Below, in pieces: positions 6,976 to 14,925 of a stretch of DNA of 22,555 bases (its first letter is position 1; each line of letters starts with the position of its first letter). A program made the position numbers and the translations under genes. The DNA is taken from positions 1 through 22,555 of the forward strand of contig DASTKT010000231.1 of NCBI GenBank assembly GCA_035715725.1, read 5' to 3'. This stretch comes from JADGGV01 sp035715725 (lineage in GTDB: Bacteria > Gemmatimonadota > Gemmatimonadetes > Longimicrobiales > RSA9). The notes below the pieces were generated by a model that searched no databases, was not told the DNA's origin, and saw only the letters and a list, made by a program, of their open reading frames with translations.

Positions 6976-8471
6976 GGGAGGATCCGGCAGCGCCGGCGGC
7001 GCCCGTCGCGTCCGAGGCCGACGAGCTGCGCGTGGAGGCGATCGATGCGTACCGCTGGCGCCTGCCGCGGCGAGGCGGAATGCGGGTCGAGGGGCTGATC
7101 TACGCGGACGCCGTGCTGATGGACGAGCTGCTGCGGGAGGGGCGCGAGGCGCTGCAGCAGGTGGCCAACGTCGCGTGCCTGCCAGGGATCGTGGGGCGCT
7201 CGCTCGCCATGCCGGACATCCACTGGGGGTACGGCTTCGCGATCGGCGGCGTGGCGGCGTTCGATGCGGCGGAGGGCGGCGTCGTGAGCCCCGGCGGCGT
7301 CGGCTACGACATCAACTGCGGGGTTCGGCTGCTGCGCTCGGACATCCCGGCCACGGAGCTGGCGGGGCGGACGGCGGCGCTGATGAACCAGATCATGCGG
7401 GACGTGCCCGCCGGGGTGGGCTCGCACTACAAGCGCTCGGCGCTGGCCGACGAGGAGGTGCGCGCGGTGCTGCGGGAGGGTGCGGGGTGGGCGGTGCGGA
7501 AAGGGTGGGGCACCGACTCGGACCTGGAGCGCACGGAGGCGCAGGGCGCGCTCCCGGGCGCCGACCCCGAGCAGGTGAGCGCGCGGGCGCTGCAGCGCGG
7601 CCGGAACCAGCTCGGGACGGTGGGCTCGGGGAACCACTTCATCGAGGTCGGCCGTGTGGAAGAAATCTACGACGCGGCGGCCGCCCGGCGCTTCGAGCTG
7701 GAGCCGGGCGCGGTGACGGTGCTCATCCACTCGGGCTCGCGCGGGCTCGGCTACCAGGTCTGCGACGACTATCTCCAGGTCATGCTCCCCGCGGCGGCGC
7801 GGCACGGGATCGAGCTGCCGGACCGTCAGCTCGCCTGCGCGCCGCTCACGTCGCCGGAGGCGGCCCGCTACCTCGGCGCCATGAACGCGGCCGCGAACTT
7901 CGCGTTCGCGAACCGCCAGATGATGGCGTACCGCGTCCGCGAGGCGTTCGCCCGGATCTTCGGCCGCCCGTGGGGCGAGCTGGGCCTGCGGCTCGTGTAC
8001 GACGTCGCCCACAACATGGCGAAGATGGAGCGACACGTCGTGGAGGGCCGGGAGCGAGAGCTGTGCGTGCACCGCAAGGGAGCGACGCGCGCGTTCCCGC
8101 CCGGCCATCCGGACGTCCCGCCGTCGCTGCGCGATCTCGGCCAGCCGGTCCTCATCCCGGGGGACATGGCGCGGCGGTCGTACGTGCTCGTCGGCACGGC
8201 CGCCGGCTACGCGGAGACGTACGGCTCCGCGTGCCACGGCGCCGGGCGGCGCATGAGCCGCCACAAGGCCAAGGAGCTGGTGCGAAACCGCCACCTGCGG
8301 GAGGAGTTCCGCGAGCAGGGGATCGAGGTCCGGGCGGCGTCGTACGCGACGATCGCCGAGGAGGTCCCGGAGGCGTACAAGGACGTGGCGGAAGTGGTGG
8401 AGGTGGTGCACCAGGCGGGGATCGCGAGGAAGGTCGCCCGGCTGAAGCCGCTGGGCGTCTTGAAGGGGTGA
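6972..8471 (+). CDS. rtcB: RtcB, 3'-phosphate/5'-hydroxyl RNA ligase
   Basis: A 499-residue, full-length RtcB. RtcB joins RNA 3'-phosphate or 2',3'-cyclic phosphate ends to 5'-hydroxyl ends using GTP and Mn2+, in tRNA splicing or repair of cleaved tRNA and rRNA. All active-site residues known from Pyrococcus RtcB are present at a nearly constant offset of 18-19: Asp113 and Cys116 (GYDINCGVR), His222 (GNHFIEV), His253 (HSGSRGLG), His347 (DVAHN), His422 (CHGAGR, the residue that becomes guanylylated) and Lys498 near the C-terminus. HRKGATRA lies at 367-374. The ATG at 6972 follows GGAGGA at the right distance. The archease gene follows 28 bp downstream, which strengthens the assignment. No RtcA cyclase or RtcR regulator is present, unlike the enterobacterial operon. 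Confidence 0.97.
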   Translation: MREDPAAPAAPVASEADELRVEAIDAYRWRLPRRGGMRVEGLIYADAVLMDELLREGREALQQVANVACLPGIVGRSLAMPDIHWGYGFAIGGVAAFDAAEGGVVSPGGVGYDINCGVRLLRSDIPATELAGRTAALMNQIMRDVPAGVGSHYKRSALADEEVRAVLREGAGWAVRKGWGTDSDLERTEAQGALPGADPEQVSARALQRGRNQLGTVGSGNHFIEVGRVEEIYDAAAARRFELEPGAVTVLIHSGSRGLGYQVCDDYLQVMLPAAARHGIELPDRQLACAPLTSPEAARYLGAMNAAANFAFANRQMMAYRVREAFARIFGRPWGELGLRLVYDVAHNMAKMERHVVEGRERELCVHRKGATRAFPPGHPDVPPSLRDLGQPVLIPGDMARRSYVLVGTAAGYAETYGSACHGAGRRMSRHKAKELVRNRHLREEFREQGIEVRAASYATIAEEVPEAYKDVAEVVEVVHQAGIARKVARLKPLGVLKG

Positions 8472-8499
8472 ACGCCGGCGCGGCCGGAGGGGGCGGGAG

Positions 8500-8967
8500 A
8501 TGTCCGCCGAGCGCGGCACGGAACGGGACGCAGCGGTCGAGCTACCGGCCGGAGTCCGGCCGATCGACCACGTCGGCGACATCGGGATCGAGGTGTCGGC
8601 CGGCTCGCTCGAGGAGCTGTTCACGCGTGCCGCCGCCGGAATGATCGCGCTGACGCGGGAGCGGCCGGAGCGGGGTGCGGCGGCGGGCGCCGCGCCCATG
8701 GCGCGGGAGGTCGAGGGCGCCGCCGGCGACGTCGCGGAGCTGCTGGTGACCTGGCTCCGCGAGCTGCTCTATCTCCAGGAAGCAGACGGGTTCAGCTACG
8801 CTGGCGCCGAGTTTCCGGAGCTGGACGAGCATCGTTTCCGGGCGCGCGTGCGCGGCCGACGCGCTCCGCGCCGGGCGCTGCGCGAGATCAAGGGGGTGAC
8901 CTACCACGGGCTCGACGTCGCGCGCCGCGGCGACGCGTGGCACGCGCGGGTCATCTTCGACGTGTAG
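8500..8967 (+). CDS. Archease, RtcB-activating protein
   Basis: A 155-residue archease. The family speeds guanylylation of RtcB and allows multiple turnover. The conserved HTAD-like start is present as DHVGDIGIEVSAGSLEELF (Asp27 matching the metal-binding Asp of the Pyrococcus protein). Also present are LLVTWLRELLYLQE (81-94), the signature IKGVTYHGLDV (130-140) and the C-terminal VIFDV, whose Asp154 and terminal residue belong to the metal site. A 15-residue Ala/Gly-rich insert near 58-72 is the only departure. ATG at 8500 is preceded directly by a GGGAG/GGAGGG-rich stretch; the first 20 residues are an extension with little conservation, so a slightly later start is conceivable. It lies 28 bp after rtcB and is almost certainly co-transcribed with it. 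Confidence 0.94.
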   Translation: MSAERGTERDAAVELPAGVRPIDHVGDIGIEVSAGSLEELFTRAAAGMIALTRERPERGAAAGAAPMAREVEGAAGDVAELLVTWLRELLYLQEADGFSYAGAEFPELDEHRFRARVRGRRAPRRALREIKGVTYHGLDVARRGDAWHARVIFDV

Positions 8968-9099
8968 CGGGCGCCGTCATCCGCGGACGCCGTCCACGGC
9001 GTGGGGTCCCCGCGAAGTGGCCCGGCTCGGCGCACCCGTCGGTCGCCCGCGCCGCGCCGCGGGCGCAGCGGGGCCGCGCCGCCGGCGCCGAGGCGGCGC

Positions 9100-9822
9100 A
9101 TGAAGCTCACCTTCCTCGGGACGCGCGGCTACATCGAGGCGCGCACGGTGCGGCACCGGCGCCACGCGGCGCTCCTCGTCGCGTATCGCGGGGCGCGAGT
9201 CATGGTGGACTGCGGCGAGGACTGGCTCGACCGGATCGCCGCACTGCGCCCGGATGCGATCGTGGTCACGCACGCGCACCCGGACCACGCCGGCGGGCTC
9301 GCCGCGGGTGCGCCCTGCCCGGTCTACGCCAGCGCCGAGACGTGGAGCGCGATCGCACGGTATCCGATCGAGCAGCCGCAGGTGCTCCGGCCGGGCGTGG
9401 CGGCGGCGGTCGAGGGGATCCACTTCGTGACGTTCGAGGTCGAGCACTCGCTGCTCGCCCCGGCCATCGGCTACCGCATCCAGGCGGGGCGGCCGACGGT
9501 CTTCTACGTGCCGGACCTCGTTTTCATTCGACGGCGGACGGAGGCGCTGGCCGGCGTTCGCCTGTACATCGGCGACGGCGCGAGCCCCGTCCGGCCGCTC
9601 GTCCGGCGCCGCGGCGCATCGCTCATCGGGCATGCGCCGATCCGGACGCAGATCGGGTGGTGCGCCGCGGAGGGCGTGCGGCGCGCGGTCTTCACGCATT
9701 GCGGCTCACCGATCGTGGCCGGTGACGAGGCCGCGGTGATCCGGCGCGTCCGCGGGATCGGGGCGGAGCAGGGCGTGGACGTGACGATCGCGTACGACGG
9801 AATGGAAATCACCCTGCGCTGA
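9100..9822 (+). CDS. MBL-fold metallohydrolase (RNase Z/PhnP-like layout)
   Basis: A 240-residue metallo-beta-lactamase-fold protein. The metal motif THAHPDHAGG gives His58, His60, Asp62 and His63. His116 (VEHS), Asp139 (VPDL) and His200 (FTHCGS) supply the remaining expected ligands. The short single-domain form, starting MKLTFLGTRG, resembles PhnP and small RNase Z-like hydrolases more than beta-lactamases, and no signal peptide is present. The start at 9100 places the first beta strand at residue 1; the open frame extends upstream without conserved sequence, and no strong Shine-Dalgarno is seen. It lies 132 bp after archease and 59 bp before the second CapA-like gene, all on the same strand. 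A role in RNA or nucleotide phosphodiester cleavage is an attractive inference from that context. The substrate cannot be read from the sequence. Confidence 0.85.
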   Translation: MKLTFLGTRGYIEARTVRHRRHAALLVAYRGARVMVDCGEDWLDRIAALRPDAIVVTHAHPDHAGGLAAGAPCPVYASAETWSAIARYPIEQPQVLRPGVAAAVEGIHFVTFEVEHSLLAPAIGYRIQAGRPTVFYVPDLVFIRRRTEALAGVRLYIGDGASPVRPLVRRRGASLIGHAPIRTQIGWCAAEGVRRAVFTHCGSPIVAGDEAAVIRRVRGIGAEQGVDVTIAYDGMEITLR

Positions 9823-9881
9823 GGGGTCGAGGGCGGCCGGCCCGGCGCCGGCGCAGCCGAACCCCCAGGAAGGTGGCGGCC

Positions 9882-10874
9882 ATGAAGCTGATACTCCTCG
9901 GCGACGTGATGCTCGGGCGCGGCGTGGGCGCGGAGATCCTCCGGCGCGATCCGGCCAGCTTCTGGGGCGACACGCGCGAGCTGCTGCTGGCCGCGGACCT
10001 CGTCGTGGCGAACCTGGAGTGCGCGATCACGGCGTCGGCGGAGAGCGGGACGCCGGAGCCGTTCCACTTTTCCGCCCCGCCGGAGGCGGTCGGCGTGCTC
10101 GCGGCGGGGGGAGTCCGCGCGGTCACGCTGGCGAACAACCATATCCTCGACCACGGCGAGAGAGGGCTCCGCGACACGCTTCGCTACCTGGGCGAGGCGG
10201 GAATCGCGTGGACGGGCGCGGGCGGAGACGCGGTAGCGGCGGCCCGGCCGGCGGTTGTCGACGCGCGGGGGACGCGCGTGGGGCTGCTCGGCTTCACGGA
10301 CAACGTGCCGGAGTGGGCGGCCGGGCCGGAACGTGCCGGCGTGAACTACCTCCCGATCGGTGTGGACGGGGAGGCGCTCGAGCGCCTGCGGCGCGGCGTC
10401 GACGACGCGCGGGCGGCGGGTGCCCAGCTCGTCGTCCTCTCGCTGCACTGGGGTCCGAACCTGGCGCAGCGACCGTCGGCGGCATTCCGCGAGTTCGCGC
10501 GGACGGCGGTCAACCTCGGCGTCGATGTGGTCCATGGCCACTCGGCGCACGTCTTCCAGGGCGTGGAGCTGATCGGCGGTCGCCCGGTCCTCTACGACAC
10601 CGGCGACATCCTCGACGACTACGCGGTCGATCCGGAGCTCCGCAACGACCAGGCGCTGCTCTTCGAGCTGGAGAGGAGCGCGCGAGGCGGCAGCGTGCTG
10701 CGAATGATCCCCGTCCAGCTCGGCTTCGCGGTCGTGGACCGGGCGCTGGGCGCCGAGGCCGTGGAGATCGGCGCGCGCATGCAGCGGCTGTCGGCGGAGC
10801 TGGGCACGATCCTCGACCGGCGCGGCGCCCAGCTCGAGCTCCGCTGCACGCTCGGCGCCGGCGCCGGCGCGTAG
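9882..10874 (+). CDS. CapA/PgsA-family metallophosphatase-fold protein (paralogue 2)
   Basis: A 330-residue CapA-family protein with the same motif series as the gene at 4910: GDVM (7-10), NLE (44-46), NNH (85-87), HWG (189-191), HGH (218-220) and a DTGD segment (239-242). It is shorter because the insert between GDVM and NLE is reduced and the C-terminal region differs. The overall similarity is clearly below that of a recent duplication. No signal peptide or membrane anchor is present. The ATG at 9882 has AGGAAGG 8 bases upstream; a GTG at 9873 is in frame but overlaps that site. It is the last gene of the run containing rtcB and archease. Substrate unknown; a polyglutamate capsule role is not supported by neighbours. 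Confidence 0.86.
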   Translation: MKLILLGDVMLGRGVGAEILRRDPASFWGDTRELLLAADLVVANLECAITASAESGTPEPFHFSAPPEAVGVLAAGGVRAVTLANNHILDHGERGLRDTLRYLGEAGIAWTGAGGDAVAAARPAVVDARGTRVGLLGFTDNVPEWAAGPERAGVNYLPIGVDGEALERLRRGVDDARAAGAQLVVLSLHWGPNLAQRPSAAFREFARTAVNLGVDVVHGHSAHVFQGVELIGGRPVLYDTGDILDDYAVDPELRNDQALLFELERSARGGSVLRMIPVQLGFAVVDRALGAEAVEIGARMQRLSAELGTILDRRGAQLELRCTLGAGAGA

Positions 10875-10912
10875 CGGCCGGCCCCTCCTGCCGAAACGCT
10901 CTCGCGGGCGAT

Positions 10913-10982
10913 CCGGGGCGGCGCCTCCTTGCCGCGCCCCGGGCGCCGCCGCATGATTGCGGGCGGAGCCGTCCGGCTCCGC
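10913..10982. repeat. Overlapping hairpins between capA paralogue 2 and the Asp-box gene
   Basis: Three strong inverted repeats occupy this leader/trailer. CCGGGGC (10913-10919) pairs with GCCCCGG (10936-10942). The overlapping GGCGGCGCC (10917-10925) pairs with GGCGCCGCC (10942-10950). GCGGAGCC-GTCC-GGCTCCGC (10963-10982) is a perfect 8-bp stem with a 4-base loop. The first two cannot form together. The region may terminate the upstream run or control the downstream gene; no T-run follows. Confidence 0.4.
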
Positions 10983-11066
10983 ATCCATTCGCACGTCTGC
11001 CGGACCGAACCAAGCAGCGCGGCGCCGCCGCCGCGCCTCATCCCATCCGTCCCGGGAGGCCTCCGC

Positions 11067-14000
11067 ATGCGTACGCCCACGTGCCGCCGAACGCCGCCGA
11101 TCGGGCGGCTGGCGCTCCTTCTGACCCTGGCGCCGCTGGCCGGCGCGCGCGCGCAGGGACGCGCGGGCGCCGCGCCGGGCCCGGCCGGTGGGGGCGGCCT
11201 GACGGCCACGGCGCCGCTAGTGGACCCGAGCTACCTGGACGCGCTGCGCTGGCGGCTCGTCGGGCCCTCGCGCGGCGGGCGTGTCGAGGCCGTGGCGGGG
11301 CATCCACGGGACCGGCTGACGTTCTACATGGGCGCCACCGGCGGCGGCGTGTGGAAGACGGAGGACGGCGGCATCACCTGGCGCAACATCTCGGACGGAT
11401 ACTTCGCCACCGGCTCCGTGGGCGCGATCGCGCTGGCGCCGTCCAACCCGGACGTGATCTACGTCGGCATGGGGGAGGCGTGCTTCCGCGGCGACGTCTC
11501 GCACGGCGACGGCGTCTACAAGTCGACGGACGGCGGGAAGACGTGGACGAACGTCGGGCTGCGGGCGACGCGGCACATCGCGCGGATCCGGGTGGACCCG
11601 ACGAACCCGGACCTGGTCTACGTCGCCGCGTTCGGCGACGGCTTCGGGCCGTCCGCGGACCGGGGCGTCTACCGCTCGAAGGACGGCGGCACGACGTGGG
11701 AGAAGGTGCTGTTCCGGGACCCGAACACGGGAGCCATCGACCTGGTGATGGACCCGGCGAACCCGCGGGTGATGTACGCGTCGCTGCTGGAGTTCCGGCG
11801 CTTCCCGTGGGCGGTGCGGAGCGCCGGGGCGGGGACCGGGCTGTTCAAGACCACGGACGGCGGCGACCACTGGACGGAGCTGACGAACAACCCGGGGCTG
11901 CCGAGCGGGCTGAAGGGCCGGATCGGGGTGGCGCTCTCGCCGGCGAAGCCGGACCGCATCTGGACGATCATCGACGCGGAGATCGGCAAGAAGGGCGTGT
12001 ACCGCTCGGACGACGGCGGCGCGACGTGGCAGCGTACGAGCGACTACGCCGAGCTGACGCAGCGCCCCTGGTACTACCACCACATCTTCGCGGATCCGAA
12101 GGACCCGGAGACGCTCTACGTCCTGAACATCAACGCGTACAAGTCGAGCGACGGCGGGAAGACGTTCGCGGAGGTGCGGCCGCCGCACGGCGACAACCAC
12201 GACCTCTGGATCGACCCCGCGGACCCGAACCGGATGATCGAGGGGAACGACGGCGGCGCGACGGTGAGCTTCAACGGCGGGCGGAGCTGGTCGACCGAGA
12301 TGAACCAGCCGACGGCGCAGTTCTACCACGTCGTCACGGACGACCAGTTCCCGTACCGGATCTACGGCCCGCAGCAGGACGAGGGCTCGATCTCCGTGCC
12401 GAGCCGGTCGGACTTCGGCGCGATCACGGAGATGGAGTGGGAGTTCGCGGCCGCGGGGGAGTCGGGCTACATCGCGGTGCGGCCGGACGATCCGAACATC
12501 ATCTACGGCGCGGAGCACCACTGGCTCGAGCGCTACGACCGGCGCAGCCGGCAGAAGCGCGACATCTCGCCCTGGCCGGAGGACAACTACGGCTGGGGCG
12601 ACCGCGACATCAAGTACCGCTTCCAGTGGACGTACCCGGTGATGCTCTCGCCGCACGACCCGAACACGCTCTACGCCACGTCCCAGGTGGTGCACCGGAC
12701 GCGGAACGAGGGGCAGAGCTGGGAGGTGATCTCGCCGGACCTGACGCGGCACGACCCGAGCAAGCTCGAGCCGACGCCGTACTACGGCAACGAGAAGCCC
12801 GGGCCGTACTGGGGACCGATCACGCGCGACAACACAGGCGTGGAGTGGTACTCGGTGATCTTCGCGTTCGCCGAGTCGCCGGCGCAGAAGGGCGTGCTGT
12901 GGGCGGGAAGCGACGACGGCTACGTCCAGGTCTCGCGGGACGACGGCAAGACGTGGACGAACGTCACGCCGAAGGAACTGCCGGAGTTCGCGCTGATCAG
13001 CATCATCGAGCCGTCGCACCGGGACCCGGGCGCCGCGTACCTGGCGGCCACACGCTACAAGCTGCAGGACCGCAGGCCCTACCTGTTCAAGACGACGGAC
13101 TACGGCAAGACGTGGACGAAGATCACGACGGGGATCCCGGACGGCGACTTCACGCGCGTCATCCGCGAGGACCCGGATCACCCGGGGCTGCTGTACGCCG
13201 GGACGGAGACGGGCGTCTACTTCTCGACCGACGACGGCGCGCAGTGGCAGTCGCTGCGGCTCGACCGCGGCGGAGCCGCCGCCGGCGCTTCCGTGGCCGC
13301 CGGGCTGCCGGTCGTGCCCGTGCACGACCTGGCGGTCAAGGACGGCGACCTGGTGGTGGCCACGCACGGCCGCTCGTTCTGGGTGCTGGACGACGCGGCG
13401 CTGCTGGCGCAGCTCGCCGCCGCGCAGGCGGAGCCGGTGCACCTGTTCGCGCCGCGGCCGACCGTGCGCTTCCGCGCCGACGCCGCGCTCCCGGCGACGA
13501 CGGCGGGCGGAGGCAACGAGGGCTCGAACCCGCCCGGCGGCGTGGTCGTGCAATGGTACAGCCGGACGAAGCCCGCGGAGGTGAAGCTCGCGTTCCTGGA
13601 CGCGACGGGGCGGGAGATCCGGGCGTTCAGCAGCGCGGAGCCGGCGGTGGCGCAGCGCGGGCGCCGCGGGCGCCCGGGCGGCGCCGTGCGCGTGCCGGCG
13701 GAGGCCGGCGCGAGCCGGTTCGTCTGGGACATGCGCTACCCGGGCGCGAACGTGATCCCCGGCACCACGCTGCACGGCTCGCCGCAGGGTCCGCTGGCCG
13801 CGCCCGGGAAATACCAGGTGCGGCTCACCGTGGATGGGCAGACGCTCACGCAGCCGCTCGAGATCGTGAAGGACCCGCGCGTGCCGTTCACGCAGGCGGA
13901 CCTCGAGGCGCAGCTCCGCTTCCAGCTCGCGGTGCGGGACAAGCTCACGGAGGCGCACGACCTCGTGCGCCGGATCCGCAGCATGCGCGACCAGGCGACG

Positions 14001-14339
14001 GCGGCCGCGACGGCGGCTCGCGGCGGCGCGGACGAGGCGCGCCTCACGCGGGCGCTCAAGGCGCTGAACGACAAGCTGTACCCGATCGAGGAGCGGCTCA
14101 GCCAGTACCGCGCCCGGGCCACCCAGGACCTCACGAACTACCCCAACGGCCTGGACGACAAGCTGGTGCAGCTCCTCAACTTCGCCGGACAGGCGGATGC
14201 GCCGCCGACCCAGCAGTCGCTGGACCTGCTCACCGACCTGTCGGGGCGGCTGAAGGAGAAGGGCGACGCGCTCGCGCGCGTCGAAGCGGGCGAGTGGCGG
14301 CCGTTCGCCGGCGCCGCCCGGACGACGTCGCAGCCGTAG
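11067..14339 (+). CDS. Exported Asp-box (VPS10/sortilin-like) beta-propeller protein
   Basis: A 1,090-residue protein with a Sec-type signal peptide (basic start, hydrophobic LALLLTLAPLAG, likely cleavage after GARA or AQG near residue 30). About 50 to 790 is a run of WD/BNR-like propeller blades. About ten Asp-box motifs of the S/T-x-D-x-G-x-T-W type are visible, for example KTEDGGITW (97-105), KSTDGGKTW (152-160), RSKDGGTTW (203-211), KTTDGGDHW (261-269) and RSDDGGATW (313-321). Later come VSRDDGKTW and KTTDYGKTW. After the propeller comes a FlgD-like Ig segment (about 850-945) and a helical C-terminus. Such proteins are numerous in Gemmatimonadota and Acidobacteriota and are labelled glycosyl hydrolase or VPS10-domain protein; an enzymatic role is not established. 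The ATG at 11067 has GGGAGG 8 bases upstream. Synonymous sites are strongly biased to G. Confidence 0.9.
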   Translation: MRTPTCRRTPPIGRLALLLTLAPLAGARAQGRAGAAPGPAGGGGLTATAPLVDPSYLDALRWRLVGPSRGGRVEAVAGHPRDRLTFYMGATGGGVWKTEDGGITWRNISDGYFATGSVGAIALAPSNPDVIYVGMGEACFRGDVSHGDGVYKSTDGGKTWTNVGLRATRHIARIRVDPTNPDLVYVAAFGDGFGPSADRGVYRSKDGGTTWEKVLFRDPNTGAIDLVMDPANPRVMYASLLEFRRFPWAVRSAGAGTGLFKTTDGGDHWTELTNNPGLPSGLKGRIGVALSPAKPDRIWTIIDAEIGKKGVYRSDDGGATWQRTSDYAELTQRPWYYHHIFADPKDPETLYVLNINAYKSSDGGKTFAEVRPPHGDNHDLWIDPADPNRMIEGNDGGATVSFNGGRSWSTEMNQPTAQFYHVVTDDQFPYRIYGPQQDEGSISVPSRSDFGAITEMEWEFAAAGESGYIAVRPDDPNIIYGAEHHWLERYDRRSRQKRDISPWPEDNYGWGDRDIKYRFQWTYPVMLSPHDPNTLYATSQVVHRTRNEGQSWEVISPDLTRHDPSKLEPTPYYGNEKPGPYWGPITRDNTGVEWYSVIFAFAESPAQKGVLWAGSDDGYVQVSRDDGKTWTNVTPKELPEFALISIIEPSHRDPGAAYLAATRYKLQDRRPYLFKTTDYGKTWTKITTGIPDGDFTRVIREDPDHPGLLYAGTETGVYFSTDDGAQWQSLRLDRGGAAAGASVAAGLPVVPVHDLAVKDGDLVVATHGRSFWVLDDAALLAQLAAAQAEPVHLFAPRPTVRFRADAALPATTAGGGNEGSNPPGGVVVQWYSRTKPAEVKLAFLDATGREIRAFSSAEPAVAQRGRRGRPGGAVRVPAEAGASRFVWDMRYPGANVIPGTTLHGSPQGPLAAPGKYQVRLTVDGQTLTQPLEIVKDPRVPFTQADLEAQLRFQLAVRDKLTEAHDLVRRIRSMRDQATAAATAARGGADEARLTRALKALNDKLYPIEERLSQYRARATQDLTNYPNGLDDKLVQLLNFAGQADAPPTQQSLDLLTDLSGRLKEKGDALARVEAGEWRPFAGAARTTSQP

Positions 14340-14355
14340 GCCGCGCGCCACGATG

Positions 14356-14380
14356 CCGGGCGCGGCGCCGCCGCGCCCGG
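14356..14380. terminator. Perfect 11-bp GC hairpin between convergent genes
   Basis: CCGGGCGCGGC (14356-14366) and GCCGCGCCCGG (14370-14380) pair fully around a 3-base loop. The hairpin starts 17 bases after the stop of the Asp-box gene and lies between it and the convergent membrane protein gene, the expected place for a shared terminator. No T-run follows on either strand, so it may act as an mRNA 3' end stabiliser or a non-canonical terminator. Confidence 0.5.
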
Positions 14381-14457
14381 ATGGCTCCCCTCGAGCGGCG
14401 TGCCCGCCTACACGGACCCCGCCGAGGGGTGACGACGGCGGCGGGACGCGCCGTCGC

Positions 14458-14886
14458 CTACATCGTCGGATTGGGGGCGTGCCGGCGCCGGAACGCCGCG
14501 CGGACGTCGGCGCGGAGGAGGTAGACGATCACGATGACCGGGACGACGAGCCCGAAGATCGCGAGGAGCTGCCCCTGGAAGAGCGCGATCAGCGACGGTA
14601 CGCCCATGGCGAACGAGACGATCAGGGCGAGCGTCCACGCCCAGTGGCGCGCGGCAGCGAGGCCGAACCCGACGATGATCCAGACCACGCCCACCGCCAC
14701 GGCCGCGACGCCGGCCCAGAAAGCGCTCCCGCCCCAGTAGCGCGCCCCGCGCGAGACGGTCACCATCCCGGTCAGCCAGCTCAGCCCGCCGACACCGGCC
14801 AGGCCTAGCCCGACGAGCGCTCCGAACAGACCGCCGAAGACCGCCAGCGCCGCGAGCACCCGCACACCGAAGGGGACCCGGACCAT
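14458..14886 (-). CDS. Small four-helix membrane protein of unknown function
   Basis: A 142-residue, very hydrophobic protein with four predicted membrane helices at about 7-33, 55-78, 83-103 and 107-124. It ends in a short basic cytoplasmic tail (RADVRAAFRRRHAPNPTM). The end of the last helix, VIVYLLRADVRAAF, is a pattern I associate with small uncharacterised inner-membrane proteins, so no function is assigned. The start is strong: GGGAGGAAA precedes the ATG. It follows the DUF6325-like gene on the same strand after 39 bp and is probably co-transcribed with it. Confidence 0.75.
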   Translation of the reverse strand: MVRVPFGVRVLAALAVFGGLFGALVGLGLAGVGGLSWLTGMVTVSRGARYWGGSAFWAGVAAVAVGVVWIIVGFGLAAARHWAWTLALIVSFAMGVPSLIALFQGQLLAIFGLVVPVIVIVYLLRADVRAAFRRRHAPNPTM

Positions 14887-14902
14887 CGTTTCCTCCCTTG
14901 CT

Positions 14903-14917
14903 CCCCGCCGGGCGGGG
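14903..14917. repeat. Short GC hairpin between two minus-strand genes
   Basis: CCCCGC and GCGGGG pair around a 3-base loop in the 39-bp spacer of the minus-strand gene pair, just ahead of the ribosome binding site of the second gene. It could damp read-through or stabilise the upstream message. Confidence 0.3.
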
Positions 14918-14925
14918 TCGCCGCC

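Noticed and set aside
11217..14351. A 1,044-codon open frame on the minus strand opposite the Asp-box gene.
   Set aside because: Its product is rich in Arg, Val, Pro and His without any domain. The plus strand has a signal peptide and repeated Asp-boxes, so the minus frame is a by-product of high GC.
10019..14524. A 1,501-codon open frame on the plus strand spanning capA paralogue 2 and the Asp-box gene.
   Set aside because: It is out of frame with both recognised genes and encodes low-complexity Arg/Ala/Gly sequence.
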